Of a DNA stretch of 37,640 nucleotides, positions 1 to 8,624 are shown piece after piece. Numbering within the stretch: position 1 is the stretch's first letter; each line of letters begins with the position of its first letter. Both the position numbers and the translations under genes were made by a program. The stretch is from Dehalococcoidia bacterium (lineage in GTDB: Bacteria > Chloroflexota > Dehalococcoidia > Tepidiformales > Tepidiformaceae): contig JADZEI010000030.1 in NCBI GenBank assembly GCA_020850615.1, positions 1 through 37,640 of the forward strand, given 5' to 3'. A model generated the notes under the pieces. That model saw nothing but the letters and a program-made list of their open reading frames with translations, was not told the origin of the DNA and searched no databases.

Positions 1-565
1 CGGGGGTGAGGGTCGCCGCGAGCCACTGCGCACCCTCACAAGCGCACCCTCACCCTCCCGGCCTCCCTCTCCCCTGCGGGGGAGAGGGAGGAGTTGGGCG
101 TCGCCGATCAGAACAGGGTTCGGGCGTGTCCGGCCGCATGTTGCCATGCTCATCCCCCAGCACGGCTCGGCTCCCCTCTCCCCCGCAGGGGAGAGGGGTC
201 GGGGGTGAGGGTCGCCCGCGAGCCACTGGACACCCTCACAAGCGCACCCTCACCCTCCCCGCAGGGGAGAAGGAGGAGATGGGCGTCGCTGACCAGAACA
301 GGATTCGGCAAGTCCGGCCGCATGCTGCCATGCTCATCCCCCAGCACGGCTCGGCTCCCCTCTCCCCCGCAGGGGAGAGGGGCCGGGGGTGAGGGTCGCC
401 GCGAGCCACTGCGCACCCTCACAAGCGCACCCTCACCCTCCCGGCCTCCCTCTCCCCTGCGGGGGAGAGGGAGGAGTTGGGCGTCGCCGAACAGAACAGG
501 GTTCGGGAACTCGGGCATCCCGACCGCGATGCTCACCAGCCAGCACGGGGGTGAGGGTTCGCCCG
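1..565. repeat. Tandem repeat array, 3 units plus a partial fourth
   Basis: Units begin with CGGGGGTGAGGGT at 1, 200, 384 and 546, giving lengths of 199, 184 and 162 bp plus a short partial copy. Each full unit carries one or two strong inverted repeats. In unit 1 these are a 12-bp stem at 63-74/79-90 with loop TGCG and an 11-bp stem at 173-183/188-198 with loop CGCA. Units differ mainly by deletions at the inverted repeats: unit 2 lacks about 17 bp of the first one and unit 3 lacks the second. No coding gene is supported here; the open frames are by-products of the repeats. The next gene starts at 613. The array may extend left beyond the window. Confidence 0.9.
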
Positions 566-612
566 CGATCCGCTATTCTCCCGCCCGCAAACGTAACGGG
601 AGGGCAGCAGAT

Positions 613-1404
613 ATGGGCAGGCTCAGTGGGCGCATCGCGATGGTGACGGGCGGGGGCAGGGGCATCGGGCAGGGCATCAGCACGGTGCTGGCGCGCGAGG
701 GCGCGAGCATCGTCATCGCCGACATCGACCTGGTGAACGCGGAACGGACCGCGGCGGAGCTGGCCGCCGGCGGCGCGGCGACGTTCGTGGTCCACTGCGA
801 CGTCAGCGACGCCGCCTCGGCGGCGGACGCGGTGAGCGCGGCGGTCAGCCGGTTCGGGCGGGTCGACATCCTCGTGAACAACGCGGGCGTGGTCGGCAGC
901 CACCTGGGCGCCGGCGCCACCGAGGACGACTGGGATGTCTGCTACGAAGTGAACGTGAAGGGCATCTGGAACATGACGCGGGCCGCGGCGCCGCACTTCT
1001 TCGAAAGCGGCGGCGGGCGCGTGGTGAACATCGCCTCGATCGCGGGGCGGAAGGGCACGGGTGGGCTGCCGCACTACTGCGCATCGAAGGCGGCCGCGAT
1101 CAGCATCACCCAGTCGCTCGCGCAGGAGCTCGGGCCGCGCAACATCAACGTCAACGCCGTCTGCCCCGGGCTGCTCTGGACCGACATGTGGCGCAACCTG
1201 GAGGGCATGATCGGCGCGAACGACACGCCCGAGGTGGTCGAGCGGCGGCAGATCTTCGAGCGCTACCTGGAGACGAACTGCCCCCTGCGCCGGGAACAGA
1301 CGCCCGAGGACATCGGCGAGGCGGTCGCGTTCCTCGTCTCCGACGCCGCCCGCAACATCACCGGCCAGTCGCTGAACGTGGACGGCGGGATCGAGATGAA
1401 CTGA
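613..1404 (+). CDS. Short-chain dehydrogenase/reductase (SDR)
   Basis: A 263-residue classical SDR, an NAD(P)-dependent oxidoreductase of unknown substrate. Visible motifs are the cofactor-binding TGGGRGIG near the N-terminus, the structural NNAG, and the catalytic Tyr-Lys pair in YCASK preceded by the IASIAG serine region. The C-terminus (GQSLNVDGG) is typical of FabG-like members. The frame is open far upstream through the repeat array, but the start is set by ATG 613, which has GGGAGGG at 598-604 and a TATTCT -10-like box at 574-579. It is followed after 54 bp by the serine hydrolase gene. The family is certain, the substrate unknown. Confidence 0.93.
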   Translation: MGRLSGRIAMVTGGGRGIGQGISTVLAREGASIVIADIDLVNAERTAAELAAGGAATFVVHCDVSDAASAADAVSAAVSRFGRVDILVNNAGVVGSHLGAGATEDDWDVCYEVNVKGIWNMTRAAAPHFFESGGGRVVNIASIAGRKGTGGLPHYCASKAAAISITQSLAQELGPRNINVNAVCPGLLWTDMWRNLEGMIGANDTPEVVERRQIFERYLETNCPLRREQTPEDIGEAVAFLVSDAARNITGQSLNVDGGIEMN

Positions 1405-1458
1405 CCATCGACATCCCACCCCGGGCGCGCCACAATCCCCGCGCACCAGGAGGGACCC

Positions 1459-2625
1459 ATGGAATCAGAGCTCGCCCGCCCCGAAGACTCCGGCATCGTC
1501 CCCGCCCGGCTCGATGCGCTCCTCGCCCGCGTGAAGCGCGATGTCGACGATGGCACGCTCGATAGCGCCCAGGTCGCGGTCGCCCGGCACGGGCAGCTCG
1601 TCGCGTTCGAAACGTTCGGCGCGTGTGTGCAGGGTGGCGAGCTCCGCCCGGCCACGAACGAGACGCTCTACACCATCTTTTCTAGCACGAAAGCGGTGGT
1701 CGGCGCGGCCACGTGGACGCTGCTCGAAGACGGGCTGCTGCGCACGGACGAGCGGGTCGCCGACATCGTCCCGGAGTTTGGAACGAACGGGAAGGACGTG
1801 GTCACCGTCGAGCAGACGATGCTGCACATCGGCGGGTTCCCGCGGGCGCCGCTCGGCCCGCCCGCCTGGGAAACGCGCGAGGGGCGGCTGGCGGCGTTCG
1901 CGAAGTGGCGGCTGAACTGGGAGCCCGGCTCGCAGTTCGAATACCACGCGACATCGGCGCACTGGGTGCTCGCCGAGATCATCGAGCGCCGCACCGGCCG
2001 CGACTTCCGCGAGTACGTGCGCGACCGCATCCTGCGCCCCTCCGGGGTGACGGACCTCTGGGTCGGGCTGCCGGAGGAGCTGGACGCGCGCGTGGCGGAG
2101 GTGCGCTACATGGAGGAGCCAGTGCCCCCGCCCGGCGGCTGGGGCGAAGTCACGCCGAACGCAATCCTGAACTTCAACGGCCCCTCAGCCCGGCGGGTGG
2201 GGGTGCCGGGCGGTGGCGGCATCGGCACCGCCCGCGGGCTGGCGATGTTCTACCAGCCCCTGGTCAACGCCGGCGTGGGGCCCGGTGGCACCCGCGTGAT
2301 GAAGGCGGAGACGATCGAGCTCGCCACGCAGGTGCGCACCAAGGAGTTCCACAAGGACCCGATCCTGGGCCACCCGGTGAACCGCGGCCTCACGGTGGTG
2401 GTCGCCGGCGGCGATGGGTTCTCGCACGTGCGCGGCTTCGGGCGGACCGTGTCGCCGCGCGCCTTCGGGCACGGCGGCGCCGGCGGCCAGATCGGCTGGG
2501 GCGACCCGGAGACGGGCATCTCGCTCGGCTACTGCACGAACAGCTTCGTCGACGAGCTGGCCCAGGGCCGCCGGATCACGGCGATCAGCAGCCTCGCCGG
2601 CAGCCTCCTGGAGCCGGCGCCGTAG
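1459..2625 (+). CDS. Serine hydrolase, beta-lactamase/EstB-like family
   Basis: A 388-residue protein of the penicillin-binding-protein-like serine hydrolases (class C beta-lactamase fold: esterases, DD-peptidases). The nucleophile motif SxxK is S75-S-T-K78. A tyrosine motif sits at Y162 (YHATSAHW, where YxN is usual) and a C-terminal HGG at FGHGGAGGQ replaces KTG. No signal peptide is visible, so a cytoplasmic esterase or lactonase is more likely than a beta-lactamase. The ATG is preceded by AGGAGGG at 1448-1454. It may be co-transcribed with the SDR at 613. The substrate cannot be inferred. Confidence 0.9.
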   Translation: MESELARPEDSGIVPARLDALLARVKRDVDDGTLDSAQVAVARHGQLVAFETFGACVQGGELRPATNETLYTIFSSTKAVVGAATWTLLEDGLLRTDERVADIVPEFGTNGKDVVTVEQTMLHIGGFPRAPLGPPAWETREGRLAAFAKWRLNWEPGSQFEYHATSAHWVLAEIIERRTGRDFREYVRDRILRPSGVTDLWVGLPEELDARVAEVRYMEEPVPPPGGWGEVTPNAILNFNGPSARRVGVPGGGGIGTARGLAMFYQPLVNAGVGPGGTRVMKAETIELATQVRTKEFHKDPILGHPVNRGLTVVVAGGDGFSHVRGFGRTVSPRAFGHGGAGGQIGWGDPETGISLGYCTNSFVDELAQGRRITAISSLAGSLLEPAP

Positions 2626-2652
2626 CCGCTGGGGGCTGACCGCACACGGGCG

Positions 2653-2658
2653 TACGAT
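2653..2658 (+). promoter_or_regulatory. -10-like box TACGAT, leaderless promoter of holA
   Basis: TACGAT ends exactly 6 nt before the GTG start at 2665 and there is no Shine-Dalgarno sequence between them. This is the spacing expected if transcription starts at the initiation codon. No convincing -35 is seen. Inference from position only. Confidence 0.5.
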
Positions 2659-2664
2659 GGGGCC

Positions 2665-3729
2665 GTGATCCACCTGGTGCATGGCGCGAACACGCTCGGC
2701 ATCCGCCGCCGCCTCGACGAGCTCAAGGAGGACGCGGACGGCGGCAGCGGCATGCTCGCGACGAACTACATCGCCATCGATGGGCGCGACGCGAAGCCGC
2801 ACGAGATCCTCGGGCCGTGCATGGCCCCGCCCTTCCTCGCCCCCCAGCGGCTCGTCGTGGTCGACAACCTGCTCGAGCGGTACGAGCAGAAGGGCGACCA
2901 GCGCGGCCCGCGCAGCCTCGAACCGGTGAAGCCGCTGCTCGAAGGGCTGAAGGGCGGGCTGCCGCCGACGACCACGCTCGTCTTCGTCGCGCACCACGAG
3001 CTCAAGCGGAACAACCTGTACCCGGAGCTCAAGAAGCTGCCCGGCGTCATCGACGAGCCCTTCCCGGAACTGAAGAAGGAGGAGCTCATCCGCTTCATCC
3101 GTGAAGAGGCGGCGATCCAGGGGATCAAGTTCCGCAGCGGGCCGCCCAAACAGAAGCACTTCGAGAGCGAGGAGTTCATGCGCGGCGAGGTGAGCGGCGA
3201 CCCGGCGGCCCTGCTCGCCCTCCTCACGAACGGCGACACCCTGCGCATCGGCAACGAGCTCCAGAAGCTCGCCCTCTACACGCTCGACCGCGACACCACC
3301 GTCGACGATGTCTACGAGTGCTGCGCCGGCGACCGCGAGATGCAGACGCTGCAGTGGGCCGATATCGTGATGGACGGCAAGCTCTACGAAGCGCTCGACG
3401 GCCTTCACGTCCTTCGCAGCGCCCGTGACTACCAGGGCGACGTCGTCATCGTGGCGCTGCTCATCGGGCGCTATCGCAGCCTCGCGACGATCATCGACCT
3501 GCTCGACCGGGGCGCGACGCCGGAGGAGATCGGCAAGGCGATGGGCCCGGCGGGGCGATGGCCGAACCTGCGCGATAAGGCGATCGCCCGCGCCCGCAAG
3601 ATCGGCCCGGATGGGCTGCGCCGCGCCTACGCCGCCCTCATCGAGGCCGAGCGAACGAACAAGACCGGTGAGGTCGAAGAAGAGATCGCGACCGAGATCC
3701 TCGTGGGGAAGCTGGCGCGGCGGGCGTAG
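2665..3729 (+). CDS. holA: DNA polymerase III subunit delta
   Basis: A 354-residue delta subunit of the clamp loader, which opens the beta sliding clamp during replisome assembly. The N-terminal part begins IHLVHGANTLGIRRRLDELK, the short P-loop-like region that is degenerate in delta. The middle and C-terminal part (WADIVMDGKLYEALDGLHVL, then LIGRYRSLATIIDLLDRG) matches the collar-domain pattern of HolA. Length agrees with the family (about 330-350). The GTG start has no SD but a TACGAT box 6 nt upstream, suggesting a leaderless mRNA separate from the hydrolase gene 39 bp before it. Confidence 0.88.
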   Translation: MIHLVHGANTLGIRRRLDELKEDADGGSGMLATNYIAIDGRDAKPHEILGPCMAPPFLAPQRLVVVDNLLERYEQKGDQRGPRSLEPVKPLLEGLKGGLPPTTTLVFVAHHELKRNNLYPELKKLPGVIDEPFPELKKEELIRFIREEAAIQGIKFRSGPPKQKHFESEEFMRGEVSGDPAALLALLTNGDTLRIGNELQKLALYTLDRDTTVDDVYECCAGDREMQTLQWADIVMDGKLYEALDGLHVLRSARDYQGDVVIVALLIGRYRSLATIIDLLDRGATPEEIGKAMGPAGRWPNLRDKAIARARKIGPDGLRRAYAALIEAERTNKTGEVEEEIATEILVGKLARRA

Positions 3730-3801
3730 GGCGGGGTCCGCGCCCATTCGCGGCGCTCTGCTAGTATCCGCGCGCTGAATCAACTCCGGAGGAGCCCAAC
3801 C

Positions 3802-4731
3802 GTGAACTTCCGCGTCGTCGCCGAAGACCTCGCATTCCCCGAAGGCCCCGTCGTCCTGCCCGGTGGCGACGTGCTGGTCACCGAGATCCGCACCGGGCAG
3901 CTGACCCGCATCAAGCCGGACGGCACCAAGAGCCTGTACGCCACCACGGGCGGCGGCCCGAACGGAGCCGCGCTCGGCCCGGATGGCGCCGTGTACGTCA
4001 CCCAGAACGGCGGGTTCCACTGGGAAGAGCGCGTAATGCCGGATGGCAGCATCCAGTACGGGCCCGGCGAGCGCCCGGCGAACTACATCGGCGGGCAGAT
4101 CCAGCGGGTCACCGCCGATGGCCAGGTGAGCACGCTCTACCGGGAGTGCGACGGCGAGCCGCTCAAGGGCCCGAACGACCTGGTCTTCGACCGCGAGGGC
4201 AACTTCTACTTCACGGACCTCGGGAAGCACTACGGCCGCCAGCAGGACCGCACGGGCGTGTTCTACGCCTCCCCGGACGGGAAGATGATCCGGGAGATCA
4301 TCTTCCCGATGAACCAGCCCAACGGCTGCGCCCTGAGCCCCGACGAGAAGGTGCTCTACGTGGTCGAGACGCCCACCGGGCGGCTGTGGGCGTGCCCGCT
4401 GGCCGGGCCGGGCGAGGTGGCGGGGCGGTACGTGCTCGCGACGGTGCCCGGGGCGCCGCCGATCAACCTCGGCATGTGCGACAGCATGTGCGTCGACGGC
4501 GACGGGAACGCGATCATCGCGACGCTGATCAACGGCGGCATCACGATCGTTTCGCCGGACGGCAAGGACGTGACGCACGTGGCCACGGGCGACCTGTTCA
4601 CGACGAACGCGTGCTTCGGCGGGCCGGACTTGAGCACGCTGTACGTGACGCTCAGCGGCCTGGGCAAGCTGGTGGCGTTCGACAACTGGCCGACGCCGGG
4701 GCACCCGTTGAACTGGGCGACGTACGGGTAG
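3802..4731 (+). CDS. SMP-30/gluconolactonase family protein
   Basis: A 309-residue six-bladed beta-propeller of the SMP-30/gluconolaconase/LRE family, which hydrolyses sugar lactones or related esters using one divalent metal. The metal ligands are recognisable: Glu in AFPEGP near the N-terminus, Asn in GPNDLVFD, and the catalytic Asp in CDSMCVD. Repeated G-P-D-G blade motifs are seen throughout. The start is supported by GGAGGAG just upstream and a TAGTAT box at 3762-3767. No signal peptide is seen. The substrate is unknown; the surrounding oxidoreductase and hydrolase genes suggest a catabolic role. Confidence 0.9.
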   Translation: MNFRVVAEDLAFPEGPVVLPGGDVLVTEIRTGQLTRIKPDGTKSLYATTGGGPNGAALGPDGAVYVTQNGGFHWEERVMPDGSIQYGPGERPANYIGGQIQRVTADGQVSTLYRECDGEPLKGPNDLVFDREGNFYFTDLGKHYGRQQDRTGVFYASPDGKMIREIIFPMNQPNGCALSPDEKVLYVVETPTGRLWACPLAGPGEVAGRYVLATVPGAPPINLGMCDSMCVDGDGNAIIATLINGGITIVSPDGKDVTHVATGDLFTTNACFGGPDLSTLYVTLSGLGKLVAFDNWPTPGHPLNWATYG

Positions 4732-4803
4732 GGTTCCCAGTTCCCGGTTCCCGGAGGCGAGGTGGGGCCGTGTCGCGGGCTGGCGCGGGGCCGTGGTGCC
4801 GGG

Positions 4804-4863
4804 GGTGCGCCTCCGCTCGCTAACGCGTGCGGCTCGGATGGTGCGCCTCCGCTCGCTAACGCG
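4804..4863. repeat. 24-nt direct repeat pair in the 4732-4937 gap
   Basis: The same 24-nt sequence (beginning GGTGCGCCTCCGCTCGC, ending TAACGCG) occurs at 4804-4827 and 4840-4863, with related GGCTCGGATG sequence after each copy. It fills most of a 206-bp gap that otherwise holds only the promoter of the next gene. Confidence 0.85.
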
Positions 4864-4901
4864 CACGGCCCCGGAGGGTGGGCTCGGATGGGAGCTGGCG
4901 A

Positions 4902-4930
4902 CTGACAACATCGCCCCGCACCGGTAGAGT
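4902..4930 (+). promoter_or_regulatory. Promoter CTGACA-N17-TAGAGT, probably leaderless
   Basis: A -35-like CTGACA (4902-4907) and a -10-like TAGAGT (4925-4930) are separated by 17 nt. The -10 ends 7 nt before ATG 4938 and there is no Shine-Dalgarno, so the transcript probably starts at or next to the start codon. Confidence 0.55.
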
Positions 4931-4937
4931 CCGCGCC

Positions 4938-6020
4938 ATGCTCACGCCAGCCGATGACTACCTGCTCCACCAGACGCCCTATCCCATCGACACGGTCTAC
5001 ACGACGGACCGCAACTTCTACGACCGCTATTTCTTCAACGGCTACCGGCGCGATGGCGAGGTCTACTTCGCCTTCGCGATGGGCCAGTACCAGAACATGG
5101 GCGTCTTCGATGCCGCCTTTTCGATCGTCTACCAGGGGCGGCAAAAGCAGGTGCGCGCCTCCCGCCGCATGGGCGCCGACCGCATGGACGCACGGGTCGG
5201 GCCCATCCGCGTCGAGATCGTCGAGCCGCTGCGCAAGGTGCGCGTCGTCATCGAGCCGAACGAGCACGGCGTGAGCGGCGACCTGCTCTTCGAAGCGCGG
5301 TCGCTGCCGAACGAGGAGCCGCATTTCAACCGCCGCGGCATGATGACGATGGACTACACCCGCATGACCCAGCACGGCAGCTGGAGCGGGACGCTCACCT
5401 TCGAAGGCACGACCTTCAACCTCGGCGATTCCACCTGGTGGGGATCCCGCGACCATTCGTGGGGCATCCGCGGGGTCGGGGGTCGCGACCTGCGCGGTGC
5501 GCCGCCCACGGCGATCCCCCAGTTCTTCTGGACCTGGGCGCCGCTTAACTTCGACAAGATCTGCACGCTGTTCACCGCCTCCGAGCTCTCCGACGGCACG
5601 CGCTGGCACCAGTCCGGCGTCATCCTCACGCCCTACCCGGACGCGACGGAGACGGAGTGCGCGATCGACCACGACCTCTCGTTCCAGAAGGGCACGCGCT
5701 GGATCGACAAGGCGACGCTCACGCTCACGCCGCATTCGGGAGAGCCGCTCGAAATCACGGTCCAGCCGCTCTACCACTTCCTCATGCAGGGCATCGGCTA
5801 CGGCCACCCGAAGTGGGGGCACGGCATGTGGGTCGGCGAGGACGTGGTTGGCGGCGACGAGTACGTCACGAAGGAGGCGAACCCGATGGAGAACCTCCAC
5901 GTGCAGACCGTCTCGCTGGTGCGCGCGGGCGCACACGAAGGCATCGGCATCTTCGAGCACATCATCATGGGGCCGCACCAGCGCTACGGCTTCCGGGAAA
6001 TGCTCGACCCGGCCCGTTGA
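4938..6020 (+). CDS. Uncharacterised AttH/CrtC-like (DUF7064/DUF7065-type) protein
   Basis: A 360-residue soluble protein with no signal peptide or membrane span. The motif W-G-S-R-D-H-S-W-G-I-R at about residues 168-178, and beta-rich sequence on both sides, resemble the lipocalin-like AttH/hydroxyneurosporene-synthase fold and the DUF7064/7065 proteins that sit beside lipid and steroid catabolism genes in actinobacteria. I recall that family by motif only; no reaction can be assigned. ATG 4938 is chosen because the promoter ends 7 nt before it; the in-frame ATG at 4878 lies inside the repeat. The CoA-transferase gene follows after 8 nt, so the two probably form an operon. Confidence 0.7.
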   Translation: MLTPADDYLLHQTPYPIDTVYTTDRNFYDRYFFNGYRRDGEVYFAFAMGQYQNMGVFDAAFSIVYQGRQKQVRASRRMGADRMDARVGPIRVEIVEPLRKVRVVIEPNEHGVSGDLLFEARSLPNEEPHFNRRGMMTMDYTRMTQHGSWSGTLTFEGTTFNLGDSTWWGSRDHSWGIRGVGGRDLRGAPPTAIPQFFWTWAPLNFDKICTLFTASELSDGTRWHQSGVILTPYPDATETECAIDHDLSFQKGTRWIDKATLTLTPHSGEPLEITVQPLYHFLMQGIGYGHPKWGHGMWVGEDVVGGDEYVTKEANPMENLHVQTVSLVRAGAHEGIGIFEHIIMGPHQRYGFREMLDPAR

Positions 6021-6028
6021 GCCGGCCG

Positions 6029-7198
6029 ATGCAGGCGTTCACCAACGTCCGCGTCGTCGAATTCGCGCAGGCGATCGCGGGCCCGTTCGCCACGGGCCTC
6101 CTCGCGAACCTCGGCGCGGACGTGATCAAGGTCGAGCCGCCGGGGCCGGGCGACCAGGCGCGCCAGCTCATGGACACCGGCGAGCTGGCCGCCGCCTACA
6201 TGTCGCCGCTCTTCCAGGGCATGAACGCCGGCAAGCGCTCGATCGTGCTGGACCTGAAGGACCCGGCCACGCGCGAGGTGGTGCACCGCCTGCTCGCGCG
6301 CGCCGACGTGGTCGTCGAGAACGCCCGGCCCGGCGCGATGGCGCGGCTGGGATACGGCTATGACGCCGTGCGCGCCATCCGGCCCGACGTCGTGTACTGC
6401 TCGGTCTCCGGGTTCGGCCAGGACGGGCCGCGCCGGGACGCGCCCGCCTACGATGGCGCGGTCCAGGCCGCCTCCGGGATGATGACGACCACCGGCCGCG
6501 CGGGCCAGGGGCCGCTCAAGATCGGCTTCCCCATCGCGGACGTGTCGTCGGCGCTGATGGCGGCGTTCGCCATCGCCGGCGCGCTCTTCCGGCGGGCGCA
6601 GACGGGCGAGGGCCAGTACCTCGACGTGAGCATGCTCGAAACCCAGCTCTGGATGCTCTCGCCGCTGGTGACCACGTTCGCGACCACGGGCAACCTGCCG
6701 GTGCAGCTCGGCAACGGCTCGCCGACCGGCCTCCCGACGGCGGATGTCTTCGCCACGGCGGACGGGCACATCCAGGTGAGCGCGATCACGCAGGCGCAGG
6801 TGCAGGCGCTCTGGGCGGCGCTCGACCAGCCGGAGGTCGCCGCCGACCCGCGCTTTGCGACGCAGCCGCTCCAGGTGGCGAACGCCGCCGAGCTGCGCGA
6901 GCGGATCGCCGCCGCGCTGGTCACGCGGCCGGCCGCCGAGTGGGAGGCGCACCTGAACGCGGCGGGCGTCTCCGCGGCGAAGGTGCAGACTATCCCGGAA
7001 GTGCTGTCCGACGCGCAGGTGACGGCCCGCGGCGCGCTCTATCGCTTCGCCGGGCGTGAGGGGCTGCCGGATGCGTACGCGGTGCGGGCCGGGTTCACGG
7101 CCTCCGTGGACGGGCCGTCGCAGCCGGGGCCGGCGCCGTTTCGCGGCGAACAGACCGCCGCGATCCTCGCCGAGCTCGGCTTCACACCGCCGTCGTAG
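6029..7198 (+). CDS. Class III CoA-transferase, CaiB/BaiF family
   Basis: A 389-residue family III CoA-transferase, which moves CoA between acyl groups through aspartyl-CoA and anhydride intermediates. The N-terminus (VRVVEFAQAIAGPFATGLLANLGADVIKVEPP) is characteristic, followed by GKRSIVLDLK. The catalytic Asp is D171 in GFPIADVSS, and the downstream GEGQYLDVSMLE is also typical. The start is set by the family N-terminus. It follows the AttH-like gene by 8 nt with no strong SD, suggesting translational coupling. The natural acyl donor and acceptor are unknown. Confidence 0.93.
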   Translation: MQAFTNVRVVEFAQAIAGPFATGLLANLGADVIKVEPPGPGDQARQLMDTGELAAAYMSPLFQGMNAGKRSIVLDLKDPATREVVHRLLARADVVVENARPGAMARLGYGYDAVRAIRPDVVYCSVSGFGQDGPRRDAPAYDGAVQAASGMMTTTGRAGQGPLKIGFPIADVSSALMAAFAIAGALFRRAQTGEGQYLDVSMLETQLWMLSPLVTTFATTGNLPVQLGNGSPTGLPTADVFATADGHIQVSAITQAQVQALWAALDQPEVAADPRFATQPLQVANAAELRERIAAALVTRPAAEWEAHLNAAGVSAAKVQTIPEVLSDAQVTARGALYRFAGREGLPDAYAVRAGFTASVDGPSQPGPAPFRGEQTAAILAELGFTPPS

Positions 7199-7305
7199 CC
7201 TTACCCGACTGTAACGCGTTCGATGGCTCGCCGTTCGCGCGCGAAACGGCGGCGCACGCGTCCCGCTCCCTACGGTGGATTCGACAAACCCACTGGAGGA
7301 CGGGA

Positions 7306-7821
7306 ATGCGACGATGGTTCATGTTCGGGGCGCTGGCGGCGGTGCTCCCATTCGCACTGGTCGCCTGCGGCGACGACGAGGACGCGGACGAGCTGCAGAA
7401 CGACATCGAGGACGCCGCCACGGATGCGGCGGACCAACTCGATGACGCCGCGGACGCCGCCGGCGATACCGCGGGCGATGCCGCCTCGGCCGTCGCGGGC
7501 GTGGCGCCGGTACAGGTCGACCTGAGCGAGCAGGGCGGCTCGGGGGTCTCGGGCGACGCCATCGTCACGCCCGAAGGCACGAACCGCTCGCGGGTCACGT
7601 TCACGGTCGACATCGAGCGCGACGCCGAGAGCGGCGAATACCGCGCCGGCATCTGGATGACCGACTGCGAGACCATGACCGGTGAGCCCGAGCACGACCT
7701 CGGCACGATCGACGACGGCCAGTCGACCGAGGCCGTGGGCGCCGGCATCGACGACCTGAAGGACGGCTACGTGCTCGCCATCATGGACGGTGACACCATA
7801 GCGGCCTGCGGCACGATCTAA
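7306..7821 (+). CDS. Small acidic lipoprotein
   Basis: A 171-residue predicted lipoprotein. Residues 1-20 form a lipoprotein signal with lipobox L18-V-A-C21. Residues 22-65 are an Asp/Ala/Glu-rich helical stretch (alternating DDAAD, AGDTAGDAAS) likely to be a spacer. From about residue 70 to the end there is a compact domain with two cysteines (MTDCETM and AACGTI) that may pair outside the membrane. GGAGG at 7295-7299 supports the start. I do not recognise the C-terminal domain. A bidirectional terminator follows at 7849-7871. Confidence 0.8.
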   Translation: MRRWFMFGALAAVLPFALVACGDDEDADELQNDIEDAATDAADQLDDAADAAGDTAGDAASAVAGVAPVQVDLSEQGGSGVSGDAIVTPEGTNRSRVTFTVDIERDAESGEYRAGIWMTDCETMTGEPEHDLGTIDDGQSTEAVGAGIDDLKDGYVLAIMDGDTIAACGTI

Positions 7822-7848
7822 GCGGCACGCCCGGAGGGCAGCACAGCG

Positions 7849-7871
7849 AGCCCGGCCCGCGTGGCCGGGCT
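7849..7871. terminator. Bidirectional terminator hairpin
   Basis: A perfect 9-bp stem, AGCCCGGCC (7849-7857) and GGCCGGGCT (7863-7871), with a 5-nt loop lies between the convergent lipoprotein and methyltransferase genes. The T-run is short, so strength is uncertain. Confidence 0.65.
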
Positions 7872-7876
7872 TCCTG

Positions 7877-8554
7877 CTACCTGCGTTCGAAGACGAAGAG
7901 CCCGTGGGACATCTCCCCGCGCTCGTACGCCTTGACGAGGTAGGCCATGAGGTCGAGCTGGCCCAGGTAGGGGCGGGAGCCGTAGCGGCGCTCGAAGTAG
8001 GGCCGGCGGGCGACGAGCTCGGCTTCGACGAAGCGCCAGGTCTGGAGCGCTTCGAGGCCGTAGGGCCGGTGCGCCGCGAGCGACCAGCCCAGCTCCGCCC
8101 ACTCGTCGAAGAACGAATCGAGGCCGCCGCGGGAATCGGCGGGCGCCTCGGCGCAGAGGCAGAGCCGCGCGCCCGGCGCCGCCACGCGCGTCAGCTCGCG
8201 CGGGACGATCGGGCTATCGAGCGACCAGAGGCTGGCGAAGCTGGCATCCGCGAAGGGGAGCCGCTGGGCGGCGCCGCACACCCAGCTCACGCCGGCGCTG
8301 CCCTCCATCCGCCGCCCGGCGGCGAGGAAGTCCGCGACCGAGTCGAGCGCGACCGCTGCGGCGCCCAGTTGCGCGGCCAGGCGGGCCGTACCGCCGACGA
8401 AGGCGCCGCAGTCCAGCATCCGGTCGCCGGGGCGGACGTTGGCCCGCGCGAGCAGCCAGCGCGTGGCCTCGATGCCGCCCACGTGGTTGTGCTCGCCGAG
8501 GAGGTCGACCCACCAGGTGGGGTACTCGTCGGCGAGCTCGGCGGGCAGCGTCAT
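7877..8554 (-). CDS. SAM-dependent methyltransferase
   Basis: A 225-residue class I methyltransferase. Motif I is MLDCGAFVGGTARLAAQLG (the glycine-rich SAM loop), followed by the acidic end of strand 2 (VALDSVADFL) and a motif around WSLDSPIVPRELTRVAAPGARLCLCAE typical of small-molecule methyltransferases (the UbiE/MenG superfamily). The ATG at 8554 is preferred because TAACAT sits 8 nt upstream; an in-frame GTG at 8575 would add seven residues. The acceptor is unknown. It is convergent with the lipoprotein gene. Confidence 0.8.
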   Translation of the reverse strand: MTLPAELADEYPTWWVDLLGEHNHVGGIEATRWLLARANVRPGDRMLDCGAFVGGTARLAAQLGAAAVALDSVADFLAAGRRMEGSAGVSWVCGAAQRLPFADASFASLWSLDSPIVPRELTRVAAPGARLCLCAEAPADSRGGLDSFFDEWAELGWSLAAHRPYGLEALQTWRFVEAELVARRPYFERRYGSRPYLGQLDLMAYLVKAYERGEMSHGLFVFERR

Positions 8555-8624
8555 GCCTGCGGATGTTACGGACACCGTGCTCTACAGGGCGAAGCGGCGC
8601 GGCGGGGCCCCTCTGCGTTCCCGG

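Noticed and set aside
1-565. CRISPR array
   Set aside because: The repeats are long, unequal and contiguous, with no unique spacers and no cas genes.
1459-2625. Beta-lactam resistance gene
   Set aside because: SxxK family but with no signal peptide and no KTG; an esterase-type hydrolase is more likely.
2185-4911. A 908-residue open frame on the minus strand
   Set aside because: It is antisense to the serine hydrolase, HolA and SMP-30 genes, rich in Arg/Asp/His from GC-rich codon shadowing, and has no domain.
4356-5978. A 540-residue minus-strand frame
   Set aside because: Antisense to the SMP-30 and AttH-like genes, which have family motifs.
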